NCBI RefSeq assembly: GCF_043729335.1
Contig: NZ_JAYTLQ010000050.1
Span: forward strand, 62,001 to 126,000
Source: Crenothrix sp043729335
Lineage (GTDB): Bacteria; Pseudomonadota; Gammaproteobacteria; Methylococcales; Methylomonadaceae
Direction of reading: 5' to 3'
Length of the DNA stretch: 64,000 bases
Positions 52,056 to 60,746 of this stretch are shown piece after piece (the stretch's first letter is position 1; each line of letters opens with the position of its first letter). The translations under genes were made by a program, and so were the position numbers. The notes beneath the pieces were generated by a model. It was not told the DNA's origin. It made no database searches and saw only the letters and a program-made list of their open reading frames with translations.

Positions 52056-55000
52056 ATGCTAGCCGTTCTGGTTCGTTTTTCCATACGCTATTACGGTGTT
52101 GTTATTGCCTTAGCGCTATTGATTTTGCTGTATGGTGCGTACCGGTTTACCACAGCGGGACTTGACATTTTTCCGGAATTATCCCCCAAGCAAGTTATTA
52201 TTCAAACTGAATCGCCAGGGCTGGCCGCAGAACAGGTTGAAATATTAGTCACTCAAGCTATTGAAACATCTGTCAGTGGTTTGAAAGATATGCAATCCGT
52301 GCATTCAGAATCGATACAGGGTTTATCGGTAGTGACTGTCATCTTTGCAGAAAACACTGACGTTTACCGTAACCGGCAATTAGTGAGTGAGCGCTTGTCA
52401 GGTTTGTCGGCAAAATTGCCGGTAGGCATTACGCCGATTATGGTGCCGTTGTCTTCATCATCCGCCACTGTATTAACCATAGGTTTGAGTTGGGATGACA
52501 GCAACTTAATGCCCTTGCGCAGTCTGGTCGATTGGACAATAGTGCCACGATTATTGGCAGTGCCTGGCGTAGCCGATGTGAATGTGTTTGGTGGTGGCAT
52601 TCAGCAATTACAAATTCAGGTTGATCCGGACAAGCTAAAACGCTTCAATTTGGCACTGGACGATATTGTTCACGCCGCATCACAAGCGGGTTCGATTCAA
52701 GGCAGCGGTTTTATTGAAAATCAAAACCAGCGTTTTACTGTGCAAATTACCGGACAACCCGTAACGCCTGAGCAATTTGCCAAAATTATTGTTAAGCGGG
52801 AACAAGAACGCAATATTACCCTCGGGGAAGTCACGCATATTACTTATGCAGAAGAGCCACCTATTGGTGCTGCGCAGATTATGGGCAAACCCGGTATTGT
52901 TATGATGGTGATAGGTCAATACAACGCCAATACGTTATCGGTGTCGCGCCATGTTGAGCAGGCACTGAAAGAATTTGAGCCTATTTTTAGCAAGCAGGCG
53001 ATCCATTTTTACGCACATTTATTTCGTCCGGCTGATTACATCGAGCGTTCTTTGGCTAATCTGTCCGAGCATTTAGTTATCGGTGCTTTATTTGTACTGA
53101 TTGTCCTGTATTTGTTTTTGTTTAATGTACGGGTAGCGTTGATTTCCATGCTGGCTATTCCGGTATCGCTAACCGGCGCTGTCATTGTGCTACTGGAAGC
53201 TGGCGTTAATCTTAATATCATGGTGTTAGGCGGTCTTGCTATTGCGCTAGGTGAAGTGGTAGACGATGCCATTATTGATGTCGAAAATATTTTCCGCCGC
53301 CTGCGTGAAAACCAAAGCTTGCCTCAGCCCTTAGCGATAGCGCAGGTTATTCACAGCGCCTCACTGGAGGTGCGTAGCTCGGTGGTGTATGCCAGTTTTA
53401 TTGTGGCGTTGGTGTTTGTACCGTTATTAACGCTGGAGGGTATTACCGGACGTTTGTTCGCGCCACTGGGTTATTCTTATATTTTGGCGATATTGGTGTC
53501 TTTATTGGTGGCGCTTACCTTAGTGCCGGCGCTGTGTTACGCCTTATTGCAGCACAAAATGGATAAGGTCATTGAACCGCCGCTGATTCAGTGGCTTAAA
53601 CCGTTTTACGGTAAACTATTAGCTGTTGTTTTTAAAAACTTTAAAGCGGTGGCTGCGTGTAGCTTGATTGTATGTGTGCTGGGTTTAAGTGCGCTTTTTA
53701 AAGTTGATAATAAATTTTTGCCAGAACTACGCGAAGGGCATTATATCGTGCATACCACCAGTGTTCCGGGCACATCTTTGCAAGAATCTTTAAGAATAGG
53801 CAGCAAGTTGACTGAGCAGTTCATGAAAATTCCGGGCATACAATCGGTTTCGCAATGGGCAGGGCGTGCAGAACGCGGAGCCGATACCTACGGCAGTCAT
53901 TACAGCGAATATGAAGTGCGACTTGAGCCGTTGTCAGGTAAGCAGCAGCAACACATCAAAGATAGCTTACGCGCCATCTTGACAGATTTTCCAGGCATCG
54001 TGTTTGAAGTTAATACGTTTTTAACGGAACGCGTTGATGAAACCATTTCGGGTTATACCTCACCGGTAGTGGTCAATATTTATGGCAATGATTTAAATGA
54101 GCTGGATGCCAAGGCACAAGCTGTGGCAGCTATTATGCGACAACTTCCTGGCGCTGCCGATGTACAAGTGCGATCGCCGTTAGGCTCACCGCTATTGCAG
54201 GTTAATATCAATCTTGATCAACTCGGTTTTTGGGGTGTGTTACCGGCACAGATTACCGAGGTGCTACAAACGGCCTATGAAACCCATAGCGTTGGCAAAA
54301 ATACCCAAGGTAATAAAATTTATGATATTGCCGTTACCCTAGCGCCGCAATTGCGAGGACAAGCCGAATCAATAGCTCAGTTAACGGTTAGAACGCAAGA
54401 AGGCATCTTGGTGAGCTTGGAACAACTGGCAGACATTTACCACGCTATCGGGCGCTACAATGTCCTACATCAGGGCGCGCAGCGTCGGCAAACGGTGACC
54501 AGCAATGTATTAAACCGGGATTTGACTGCGTTTATGGATGAGTTACGCGAGCGCGTGCTGAAAGATATCGCCTGGACACCAAGCACTCAGTCTGCAAATG
54601 GCCCGTCATCAAATCCATCAACGCTATCTACATGGGGCCTAAGTTATCCTGAATTTACCGGCGCGGCCATTGAGCAGGCAAGGGCGCGTCATGATTTGAT
54701 TTTACATGCTTTACTGGCGGGTGTGGGTGTACTGATTTTTATTTATATTGCCATTGGTAGCGTGCGCCATGTGTGCCTGACTTTGCTCAACGTGCCGTTT
54801 GCGTTAATTGGTGGTGTGATTGCGGTATTATTGACCGGTGCAACCGTATCGGTGGGTTCTGTAGTGGGTTTTGTGACTTTGTTTGGTATTACCGTGCGCA
54901 ACAGTATTATGTTGCTATCCCATTACCATTATTTAGTTGAGGTTGAAGGTAAAAAGTGGTGCATGGAAACTGCTATTGTAGGCGCTCAGGAGCGCTTTCC

Positions 55001-55190
55001 GTCAGTACTGATGACGGCTTTGGTAACTGGGCTGGCCATGTTGCCGGTGGCTTTTAATAGCGATAACTCAGGGTTGGAGATTATGGGGCCAATGGCGGCG
55101 ATTATAGTCGGCGGGTTAACTTCTTCAACACTATTAAATTTATTATTGTTACCCAGTATGTTGCTGCATTACGGAAAATTCAAGTCATAA
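52056..55190 (+). CDS. RND efflux pump permease, heavy-metal (CzcA/CusA-like) family
   Basis: This 1044-residue inner-membrane transporter has 12 helices and two large periplasmic loops. The N-terminal helix is YYGVVIALALLILLYGAYRF, followed by GLDIFPELSPKQV. Helix 4 carries GLAIALGEVVDDAIIDVENI with the proton-relay acidic residues, and the second half repeats the pattern (SVGSVVGFVTLFGITVRNSIMLLSHY). It is closer to the HME (metal) branch than to drug pumps. No membrane-fusion protein or outer-membrane channel gene adjoins it, so it must pair with genes elsewhere or be a remnant system. Confidence 0.88.
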   Translation: MLAVLVRFSIRYYGVVIALALLILLYGAYRFTTAGLDIFPELSPKQVIIQTESPGLAAEQVEILVTQAIETSVSGLKDMQSVHSESIQGLSVVTVIFAENTDVYRNRQLVSERLSGLSAKLPVGITPIMVPLSSSSATVLTIGLSWDDSNLMPLRSLVDWTIVPRLLAVPGVADVNVFGGGIQQLQIQVDPDKLKRFNLALDDIVHAASQAGSIQGSGFIENQNQRFTVQITGQPVTPEQFAKIIVKREQERNITLGEVTHITYAEEPPIGAAQIMGKPGIVMMVIGQYNANTLSVSRHVEQALKEFEPIFSKQAIHFYAHLFRPADYIERSLANLSEHLVIGALFVLIVLYLFLFNVRVALISMLAIPVSLTGAVIVLLEAGVNLNIMVLGGLAIALGEVVDDAIIDVENIFRRLRENQSLPQPLAIAQVIHSASLEVRSSVVYASFIVALVFVPLLTLEGITGRLFAPLGYSYILAILVSLLVALTLVPALCYALLQHKMDKVIEPPLIQWLKPFYGKLLAVVFKNFKAVAACSLIVCVLGLSALFKVDNKFLPELREGHYIVHTTSVPGTSLQESLRIGSKLTEQFMKIPGIQSVSQWAGRAERGADTYGSHYSEYEVRLEPLSGKQQQHIKDSLRAILTDFPGIVFEVNTFLTERVDETISGYTSPVVVNIYGNDLNELDAKAQAVAAIMRQLPGAADVQVRSPLGSPLLQVNINLDQLGFWGVLPAQITEVLQTAYETHSVGKNTQGNKIYDIAVTLAPQLRGQAESIAQLTVRTQEGILVSLEQLADIYHAIGRYNVLHQGAQRRQTVTSNVLNRDLTAFMDELRERVLKDIAWTPSTQSANGPSSNPSTLSTWGLSYPEFTGAAIEQARARHDLILHALLAGVGVLIFIYIAIGSVRHVCLTLLNVPFALIGGVIAVLLTGATVSVGSVVGFVTLFGITVRNSIMLLSHYHYLVEVEGKKWCMETAIVGAQERFPSVLMTALVTGLAMLPVAFNSDNSGLEIMGPMAAIIVGGLTSSTLLNLLLLPSMLLHYGKFKS

Positions 55191-55245
55191 AACAATGGGG
55201 ACTATTGTTTCCAAATAAGAAACTATTAATCAATGATTGCCTATA

Positions 55246-55274
55246 TTGTCAACATAGAGTTAATTAGGTATATT
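55246..55274 (+). promoter_or_regulatory. Candidate sigma-70 promoter of a small RNA
   Basis: -35 TTGTCA (55246-55251), 17-base spacer, -10 TATATT (55269-55274). No open reading frame follows on this strand before the terminator at 55429-55457. Confidence 0.5.
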
Positions 55275-55280
55275 ACGCCC

Positions 55281-55457
55281 ATACGCTGCAAATGTCCTAA
55301 AAATGCTTGAGATTTTATTTTGCAATTGCTGCTGGTGTAAGCAGGGTTGCATAAGCAATGTATTCATTACCTCCTCCTGGTATATACCACAAACAGTGAC
55401 TCCTCATTGTCTTGTTTGACCTCTCAGTCCTGGTTCGTAAGAGCCAGGCTTTTTTTT
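55281..55457 (+). ncRNA. Candidate small non-coding RNA
   Basis: The transcript would run about 175 nt, from the start predicted 6-7 bases after the TATATT box to the T-run of a strong terminator. The interval has no plausible gene on either strand. It has local pairing potential (for example TTGCAATTGCTGC... with GGGTTGCATAAGCAATG near 55320-55360). No match to 6S RNA, tmRNA or RNase P RNA is apparent. It could instead be the 3' region of the RND transcript. Confidence 0.45.
55429..55457 (+). terminator. Rho-independent terminator
   Basis: The stem CCTGGTTC (55429-55436) pairs with GAGCCAGG (55441-55448) with one G:U pair and a 4-base loop, followed by CTTTTTTTT. It is a clear intrinsic terminator on the plus strand. 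Confidence 0.85.
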
Positions 55458-55492
55458 GCCTGAAATACTGAAGTTATTAACCCTAATTGAGC

Positions 55493-56059
55493 TTAAGCAC
55501 GCGACATAAACTTGCCGGTTTCAGTATTAATTTTAATGAGTTCACCGGTTTCCAGATACTCCGGTACTTGCACTTCAAGCCCTGTGGGTAAACGAGCGGT
55601 TTTAGTGCGTCCAGAGGCGGTTGCACCTTTAATGCTGGGAGGCGTTTCGATAATTTCTAGAATAACGGAGCTGGGTAATTCAATAGCAAGTGGCATATCG
55701 TCTATCAATAAGGCAATAATACCTTCAAGACCTTCGCTTAAGTATTGAATTTTGCCTTCCAATTCTTCACTGCTAAGACTGTACTGGGTGTAATCCTCCA
55801 GGTTCATAAAAATATAATTATCGCCATCAACGTATGAATACTGTACTTTGGCGCGTACGCAATCCGCTTCTTTAAGCATCTCGTCGCCTTTGAAGGTTTC
55901 GTCGAGCTTTTGGCCGGTTTTGAGATTGTTTAAACGAACTTTATACAATGTTGATGCACCCCGAGAAGTGGGATTACGTACTTCTATTTGTTTAATGCTG
56001 TGTGCCATACCATTGACCTCAACGACCAGTCCTTTTTTTAAATCGCTTGCTTTGAGCAT
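55493..56059 (-). CDS. efpL: Elongation factor P-like protein EfpL (YeiP)
   Basis: This 188-residue three-domain EF-P paralogue starts at 56059 (MLKASDLKKGLVVEVNGM). A longer reading from 56134 adds 25 residues that do not resemble the family. The domain I loop tip reads NPTSRGAST with Arg, as in EfpL/YeiP, instead of the modified Lys of EF-P. TPPSIKGATASGRTKTA marks domain III, ending TGKFMSRA. It helps ribosomes translate difficult motifs. True EF-P is not in the window. Confidence 0.9.
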   Translation of the reverse strand: MLKASDLKKGLVVEVNGMAHSIKQIEVRNPTSRGASTLYKVRLNNLKTGQKLDETFKGDEMLKEADCVRAKVQYSYVDGDNYIFMNLEDYTQYSLSSEELEGKIQYLSEGLEGIIALLIDDMPLAIELPSSVILEIIETPPSIKGATASGRTKTARLPTGLEVQVPEYLETGELIKINTETGKFMSRA

Positions 56060-56356
56060 AATTTTTCTTTGGGTTAAAATGCATGAATGATGTGAAAAAA
56101 CATAAGAATTAGGCGGTAAAACCACCTGCTGCATTAAACATTATAGCGTAGGTATGATTTTTAGATGACCCCAAGTTACTTTGAAACGGTATCTACAATA
56201 TCGGGCATGGTAATGTCCACTAAAAATAATTTGATTTATTGAATAACTGCCCTATATTCTTAATTTAAAGGATACCCAAAACCCTTATATTTAATAATGA
56301 TATACGGATCCAAAAATACATATACACACCTCAACACACCTGAGAAAGGAATAAAG

Positions 56357-56941
56357 ATGAAACTAAGCAGGAAAATTTTAGCAACTATTGCTGTCGTTGT
56401 TTTAACAGCGCAGGGTTGTTCAACGCAAGAAGTCAAACCCGATATTGCAAAGCCTGCATCTGAAGACAAATCGCCTTTGGATACCTCTAAACAAGAGCCT
56501 GCGCTGATTATTCGTAAAGGCGATCATGCTTTAAATTTAGTGCGGATTATGGATGGTGCGGTCTGTAAAAACGATCAGCAAGGCGCCAAAGGTGAATTTT
56601 TGCTGTATGCAGATCCGGCAGATATCGATCGGATTAAAAAGGACAAAGGCGAAAAGGTATTTAGTAATTTTGAACAAAAAATTGAAACATTTTCAGCTAG
56701 CGTTTTTGAAAAAATAATCAATACAACAACGCTTACTGAAGATCCGTTTGCATTAGGCGATTATGAAGCCAATCAAAAACTGGCAAAGCAAGTGGCAGAT
56801 AATTTCAAGACCGAAGTTGGCAATAATATTGATGCATTTCAACAAGAAACTTCATTAACTATTGATATAGTGGCCTTTCCACCGTCTTTTACTTTTTATC
56901 ATAAAGGCTGTGATATTAATAAAATGAACATGGCCGAATAA
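56357..56941 (+). CDS. Lipoprotein of unknown function
   Basis: From the ATG at 56357 (ribosome-binding site GAAAGGAATAAAG) this is a 194-residue protein with a lipoprotein signal MKLSRKILATIAVVVLTAQ and lipobox Cys in QGCST. A Pro/Lys/Asp-rich linker (about 25-50) follows, then an alpha/beta domain with two Cys (GAVCKNDQQG and HKGCDINK) that may pair. No family is recognised. A reading from 56297 adds 20 unlikely residues. It is a stand-alone gene. Confidence 0.75.
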   Translation: MKLSRKILATIAVVVLTAQGCSTQEVKPDIAKPASEDKSPLDTSKQEPALIIRKGDHALNLVRIMDGAVCKNDQQGAKGEFLLYADPADIDRIKKDKGEKVFSNFEQKIETFSASVFEKIINTTTLTEDPFALGDYEANQKLAKQVADNFKTEVGNNIDAFQQETSLTIDIVAFPPSFTFYHKGCDINKMNMAE

Positions 56942-56985
56942 TCCCCGAAAAGTTTTTTGAGAATAGAGCATTGCAATCAGTCAAA

Positions 56986-58260
56986 TTAAGATAAGGGCAG
57001 CATTTCAATAATTTTTGCACACACGCCTTTGTTGTTTTCTACAAAGGCTTTACCTTTTGCAGCAAGTGAGTGCCGATAGTCTGGATGTTGATATAACGTC
57101 ATAATAGTTTTTATAAGCGCATTATTATCCTGGCATTGTATGGCGGCATCCAATGCTAAAACACTTTCAGCAATGGCTTTAAAGTTTGCCATAAAAGGGC
57201 CAAACATAACCGGTACGCCAACCGCCGCAGCTTCTAGAATATTATGCCCACCAACCGGTACCATACTGCCTCCTACAAAAGCGACATCTGCTACGCCGTA
57301 AAATGTGCGCAACTCGCCTAGCGTATCCAATAAATAAACATCCGTATTCTTGTCAATACTGTCTTTATGGGTGCGCGTGGCAACTTTAAGTTGTTGGTAA
57401 TCGCACAGTTTTTTTACATTTAAAAAACGTTCAGGATGGCGCGGTACAATTAGCAATAACAGCTCGGGAATAGTCGGTTTAATTTTCTTATAGATAGCTA
57501 AAAAGATGTCTTCTTCACCCTCATGGGTGCTGGCAATCAACCAAACAAATCTATTTTTAAATAATTGCGCTTTAATGGCTAGACCTTGTTCACGATTATC
57601 TGACGAGCTATTAAGATCAAACTTCATATTGCCCACTGTTTTAACGTGTTGGGGATTAACACCAATGGCAATAAACCGGTCGTTATCTTGCTGTGATTGG
57701 GCAAAAATTGTAACGTGCGCCAAAGCCGGTTTAATCAACACAGAAAGCTTTTGATAACCTCGTGTGGATCGTTCAGACAAGCGTGCATTAATCATATACA
57801 ACGGAATGTTATTAGTAGCGCAGCTGAAAAAAAGATTAGGCCAAATCTCGGTCTCCATGATAACGGCCAGCTTAGGTTTAAAACACACCATAAAGCGATT
57901 AACCGCACCGGGAATATCATAGGGCAAATAAACATGCGTTACGGTGTCTTTCAATACTGCTTTAACGCGTGCAGAACCCGTTGGGGTTGTGGTGGTGACG
58001 ACTATTTTTGTATTGGGATATTTTTGTTGTATTGTTGTTACCAGGGGAAACAGGGTTTCTGCCTCACCCACGGAAACCGCGTGAAACCAGATAACGTCTT
58101 GAGGATAAATGGCGCGGTAGAGTGCAAAGCGCTCATGCCAGCGTTGTCGATAAGCGGGGGCTTTAATGCTGCGCCATAATAACCGGCATAACACAAAGGG
58201 TATCATCACATAAAATAATGATGAATAAAGGATTCGCGTAAAATACTGCGCTATGGCCAT
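56986..58260 (-). CDS. waaA: 3-deoxy-D-manno-octulosonic acid transferase WaaA (KdtA)
   Basis: WaaA adds Kdo to lipid IVA on the cytoplasmic face of the inner membrane. The 424 residues match the family. There is an N-terminal membrane anchor (LYSSLFYVMIPFVLCRLLW) and the acceptor-side motif VIWFHAVSVGEAETLFPL. METEIWPNLFF and the donor-side VAFVGGSMVPVGGHNILEAAA followed by VPVMFGPFMANF complete it. With lpxD at 1-2 kb it is the second lipid A/LPS core gene in the window. Confidence 0.95.
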   Translation of the reverse strand: MAIAQYFTRILYSSLFYVMIPFVLCRLLWRSIKAPAYRQRWHERFALYRAIYPQDVIWFHAVSVGEAETLFPLVTTIQQKYPNTKIVVTTTTPTGSARVKAVLKDTVTHVYLPYDIPGAVNRFMVCFKPKLAVIMETEIWPNLFFSCATNNIPLYMINARLSERSTRGYQKLSVLIKPALAHVTIFAQSQQDNDRFIAIGVNPQHVKTVGNMKFDLNSSSDNREQGLAIKAQLFKNRFVWLIASTHEGEEDIFLAIYKKIKPTIPELLLLIVPRHPERFLNVKKLCDYQQLKVATRTHKDSIDKNTDVYLLDTLGELRTFYGVADVAFVGGSMVPVGGHNILEAAAVGVPVMFGPFMANFKAIAESVLALDAAIQCQDNNALIKTIMTLYQHPDYRHSLAAKGKAFVENNKGVCAKIIEMLPLS

Positions 58261-58342
58261 CTTGGAAAAATCAATGCGACTATCTGCTCATGCGCTAATA
58301 TTCGCAGAGGCAGACTATGAGGGGAGAGTTCGGGGAAATCAT

Positions 58343-58387
58343 AAAAGTCGCAACCTTTATTGTTCAAAAGAAACAGCAAAGGTTGCG
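58343..58387 (-). terminator. Terminator of the rpsF-rplI operon
   Basis: The 10-bp stem CGCAACCTTT (58349-58358) and AAAGGTTGCG (58378-58387) is followed on the minus strand by ACTTTTATG. It lies 15 bases after the rplI stop and separates the ribosomal operon from waaA. Confidence 0.7.
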
Positions 58388-58401
58388 ATTAATGTTGCTG
58401 A

Positions 58402-58848
58402 TTACTCAGCAGTTACTTTGATAGTGATCGTCGCAATAACATCAGTGTGTAAATTAATATCAAGCGGGTAATCGCCAATGTGGCGAATAGTACCATTGGG
58501 TAAACGAATTTCTTGTTTACTAACAGCTACACCCGATTTAGTAATCGCTTCAGCAATATTATGTGTGCCGATAGAACCAAACAATCGGCCTTCATCACCG
58601 GCTTTATGCGCGATGACAACGGACAGTTTAGCCAATTCGTTAGCACGAGCTTGCGCCGCGCTAAGCTTTGCTGCTGCTGCTTTTTCAAGCTCGGCACGAC
58701 GCGCTTCAAATTCAGCTATCTTTTGCACTGTGGCTGGAACCGCCTTGCCTTGTGGAACCAGATAGTTTCTGCCATAACCTGACTTAATAGTGACTTTGTC
58801 ACCTAAGTTGCCCAGGTTTGCTATTTTTTCAAGAAGAATAACTTCCAT
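58402..58848 (-). CDS. rplI: 50S ribosomal protein L9
   Basis: The 148 residues match L9: MEVILLEKIANLGNLGDKVTIKSGYGRNYLVPQGKA (given in part: MEVILLEKIANLGNLGDKV) is the N-terminal rRNA-binding domain, then a long connecting helix (ARRAELEKAAAAKLSAAQAR). The C-terminal domain carries GDEGRLFGSIGTHNIAEAI. It is the last gene of rpsF-rpsR-DUF2232-rplI. Confidence 0.96.
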   Translation of the reverse strand: MEVILLEKIANLGNLGDKVTIKSGYGRNYLVPQGKAVPATVQKIAEFEARRAELEKAAAAKLSAAQARANELAKLSVVIAHKAGDEGRLFGSIGTHNIAEAITKSGVAVSKQEIRLPNGTIRHIGDYPLDINLHTDVIATITIKVTAE

Positions 58849-58892
58849 CGTTTAAGGCCTCATTTTTTTCAGATGTTAACCAAACGGTTACG

Positions 58893-59789
58893 CTATTTGG
58901 CGTCTGTTGGTTCAAATTTATTTTTTCGTAAGTTCAGTAATCTGTCAGTCAAGCCAATTAAGGCAACGGCCAATAAAGTATGCGGTATTAAAATCATGAC
59001 AACATACAGCACAGGCACGCTATAGCGTGACAAGCTTTTACCCGAAAACACAGTATGTAATATAGCCGCACCAATAAAAATATGATGTACAACCAGTACG
59101 ATACTAATATTTTTAGCCATGTCGGAAATCATGCCAACATTTGTAAAAGCCATGCCGATTATCAGCAAGGTACTCAATGTAAAGCCTGGACGCGTACTGA
59201 GTGACAAAAATTCCTGTCTAAAACCACCTGGATTGTAGAGAATTGCTTGCCACCAGCGACCTAAAAACAATCCTAATAACAGCCCTATCACGCTACCGGC
59301 GGCAATAATCCCCGTCATATAACGGGAAAGTATTTCTATGGTGCGCTGGGTATTGTCAACCGGTGCAGTAGCTGGAGCCATTTGTATCAGTATCTGTTTC
59401 CACGTTGCGGTAGGGTCAACCATAAAGCTATGTGCTGCAATAACACCGATTACACCCAGAATTACCGCAATTTCAACGGCCAATGACAAATGCCGACCTT
59501 CCCGCAAGACGATGGATATCAGCCATATTGGCAACCAAAGTACCATGACATACGCCACGGCGAACTGAAAATTGCCCAGGATGAAAAAACCCATCAAACC
59601 GGCGGCAAGCGCCGCGCAGCCAAGAATATACAGGCCTTCATAACCACCGCGCCTTAATGTTACCAGAGCGACTGATGCTGAACTTACTACACTTACCGGT
59701 GGATACTTTAGAGACAACAACGCAAGACAGGAAGCCGCTATCATGGCTTGAATCCGACCTTGCATAATATACGCTGCTAAAGATTTCAC
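58893..59789 (-). CDS. DUF2232 multi-pass membrane protein
   Basis: This 298-residue protein has about eight hydrophobic helices. Its position between rpsR and rplI is the standard gammaproteobacterial place of the DUF2232 family (YybS-like, related to S-component folds). The function is unknown; a small-molecule transport role has been suggested for relatives. It is co-transcribed with the ribosomal genes. Confidence 0.85.
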   Translation of the reverse strand: MKSLAAYIMQGRIQAMIAASCLALLSLKYPPVSVVSSASVALVTLRRGGYEGLYILGCAALAAGLMGFFILGNFQFAVAYVMVLWLPIWLISIVLREGRHLSLAVEIAVILGVIGVIAAHSFMVDPTATWKQILIQMAPATAPVDNTQRTIEILSRYMTGIIAAGSVIGLLLGLFLGRWWQAILYNPGGFRQEFLSLSTRPGFTLSTLLIIGMAFTNVGMISDMAKNISIVLVVHHIFIGAAILHTVFSGKSLSRYSVPVLYVVMILIPHTLLAVALIGLTDRLLNLRKNKFEPTDAK

Positions 59790-59810
59790 AACTGTTGCTC
59801 TCTTAGCGGC

Positions 59811-60038
59811 TTATTCGTGTGCGTCGCAGAAAGGTAACAAGGCGATAAAACGCGCTCGCTTAATAGCAACGCATAATTGTCGTTGATATTTAGCGCCGGT
59901 ACCTGTCACACGACTTGGTACAATCTTGCCTGTTTCTGTAATGTAATCTTTTAATAACTCCAAATCTTTGTAGTCAATCTGTGTGCCGTCTTCGGAACTA
60001 AAACGGCAGAATTTTTTACGTCTAATATTGCGGGCCAT
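59811..60038 (-). CDS. rpsR: 30S ribosomal protein S18
   Basis: The 75 residues match S18: RKKFCRFSSEDGTQIDYKDL, then YITETGKIVPSRVTGTGAKYQ and RQLCVAIKRARFIALLPF. It pairs with S6 in the small-subunit platform and, with S6, can bind the leader of this operon in many bacteria. Confidence 0.96.
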   Translation of the reverse strand: MARNIRRKKFCRFSSEDGTQIDYKDLELLKDYITETGKIVPSRVTGTGAKYQRQLCVAIKRARFIALLPFCDAHE

Positions 60039-60070
60039 AGGTGTCCTCGTAATCCAATAAGTGAATGTTT

Positions 60071-60550
60071 TTATTCTGCAGGAAGTTCGTCAGCATCGGC
60101 AATAAGGGTTTCATCGAGATCATCAAGATCGATGGCGTCATCCTTAGTATCAGCTTCAGCAACTTCAACGGCGGCGGCTTCTTTAGCAGCGGCATCTTTG
60201 GCTCTAACTTCAGCCATTTTGTTTTCTTCCGCTGTTGATGTGGCAATAATAGAGGCTTCGGTAACGGCTTCTTTTTGCAATAAAGTCATGCTACGTAAAA
60301 TGGCATCATTAAAGCGGAAACCACTTTCCAGTTCTACTAAAGTCGCTTGGTCGCATTCTACATTCATTAACACATAATGTGCTTTATGGATTTTTTTGAT
60401 GGGATAAGCCAGATGTCTACGTCCCCAATCTTCCAGACGGTGGATAGTACCAGACGCCGTTTCAATGATGGATTTGTATCGGTCAATCATTGCAGGAACT
60501 TGAGAACTTTGATCCGGATGGACTAAAAAGACAATTTCATAGTGTCGCAT
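60071..60550 (-). CDS. rpsF: 30S ribosomal protein S6
   Basis: The protein has 159 residues from ATG 60550 (MRHYEIVFLVHPDQSSQVP), with GAAAGGAAA as ribosome-binding site; a TTG at 60577 would add nine residues and is unlikely. The S6 fold motifs WGRRHLAYPIKKIHKAHYVLMNVE are present in part. The acidic and Ala-rich tail (about residues 105-159, ending DADELPAE) is longer than in E. coli. Confidence 0.95.
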   Translation of the reverse strand: MRHYEIVFLVHPDQSSQVPAMIDRYKSIIETASGTIHRLEDWGRRHLAYPIKKIHKAHYVLMNVECDQATLVELESGFRFNDAILRSMTLLQKEAVTEASIIATSTAEENKMAEVRAKDAAAKEAAAVEVAEADTKDDAIDLDDLDETLIADADELPAE

Positions 60551-60606
60551 ATTTTTCCTTTCGGTGAAGCCTTCCAACTTTATTTAAAGCCGGTAAAGCA
60601 AGGATA
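60551..60606 (-). promoter_or_regulatory. Candidate S6:S18-binding leader of the rpsF operon
   Basis: On the minus strand the leader reads CTTTACCGGCTTTAAATAAA and, closer to the start, GGCTTCACCGAAAGGAAAAA. These contain the CCG trinucleotides and G-rich partner strand expected of the S6:S18 autoregulatory RNA motif described for rpsF leaders in many bacteria. Pairing of GGAAGGCTTC-type segments has not been computed, so this is a candidate only. Confidence 0.4.
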
Positions 60607-60631
60607 GGGCTAATGCCCCAGTTGACCCGCT

Positions 60632-60660
60632 ATTATATGCTTTTTTCAAGTCATTGAAAA
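60632..60660 (-). promoter_or_regulatory. Promoter of the rpsF operon
   Basis: On the minus strand: -35 TTTTCA (complement of 60655-60660), 17-base spacer, perfect -10 TATAAT (complement of 60632-60637), followed by GCGGGT. The leader before the rpsF start would be about 75 nt. Confidence 0.55.
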
Positions 60661-60701
60661 GATCAGTATAAAATGATTTTCTTAATACTGAGTAATATAC
60701 G

Positions 60702-60733
60702 AAAACCCAGTGCTGAAAGTTGCATTGGGTTTT
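60702..60733 (-). terminator. Terminator after the monohaem-motif protein gene
   Basis: AAAACCCA (60702-60709) and TGGGTTTT (60726-60733) form a perfect 8-bp stem just after the stop at 60747. On the minus strand it ends in TTTTCG. It may also be read from the plus strand. Confidence 0.55.
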
Positions 60734-60746
60734 CCAAAAAAGATGA

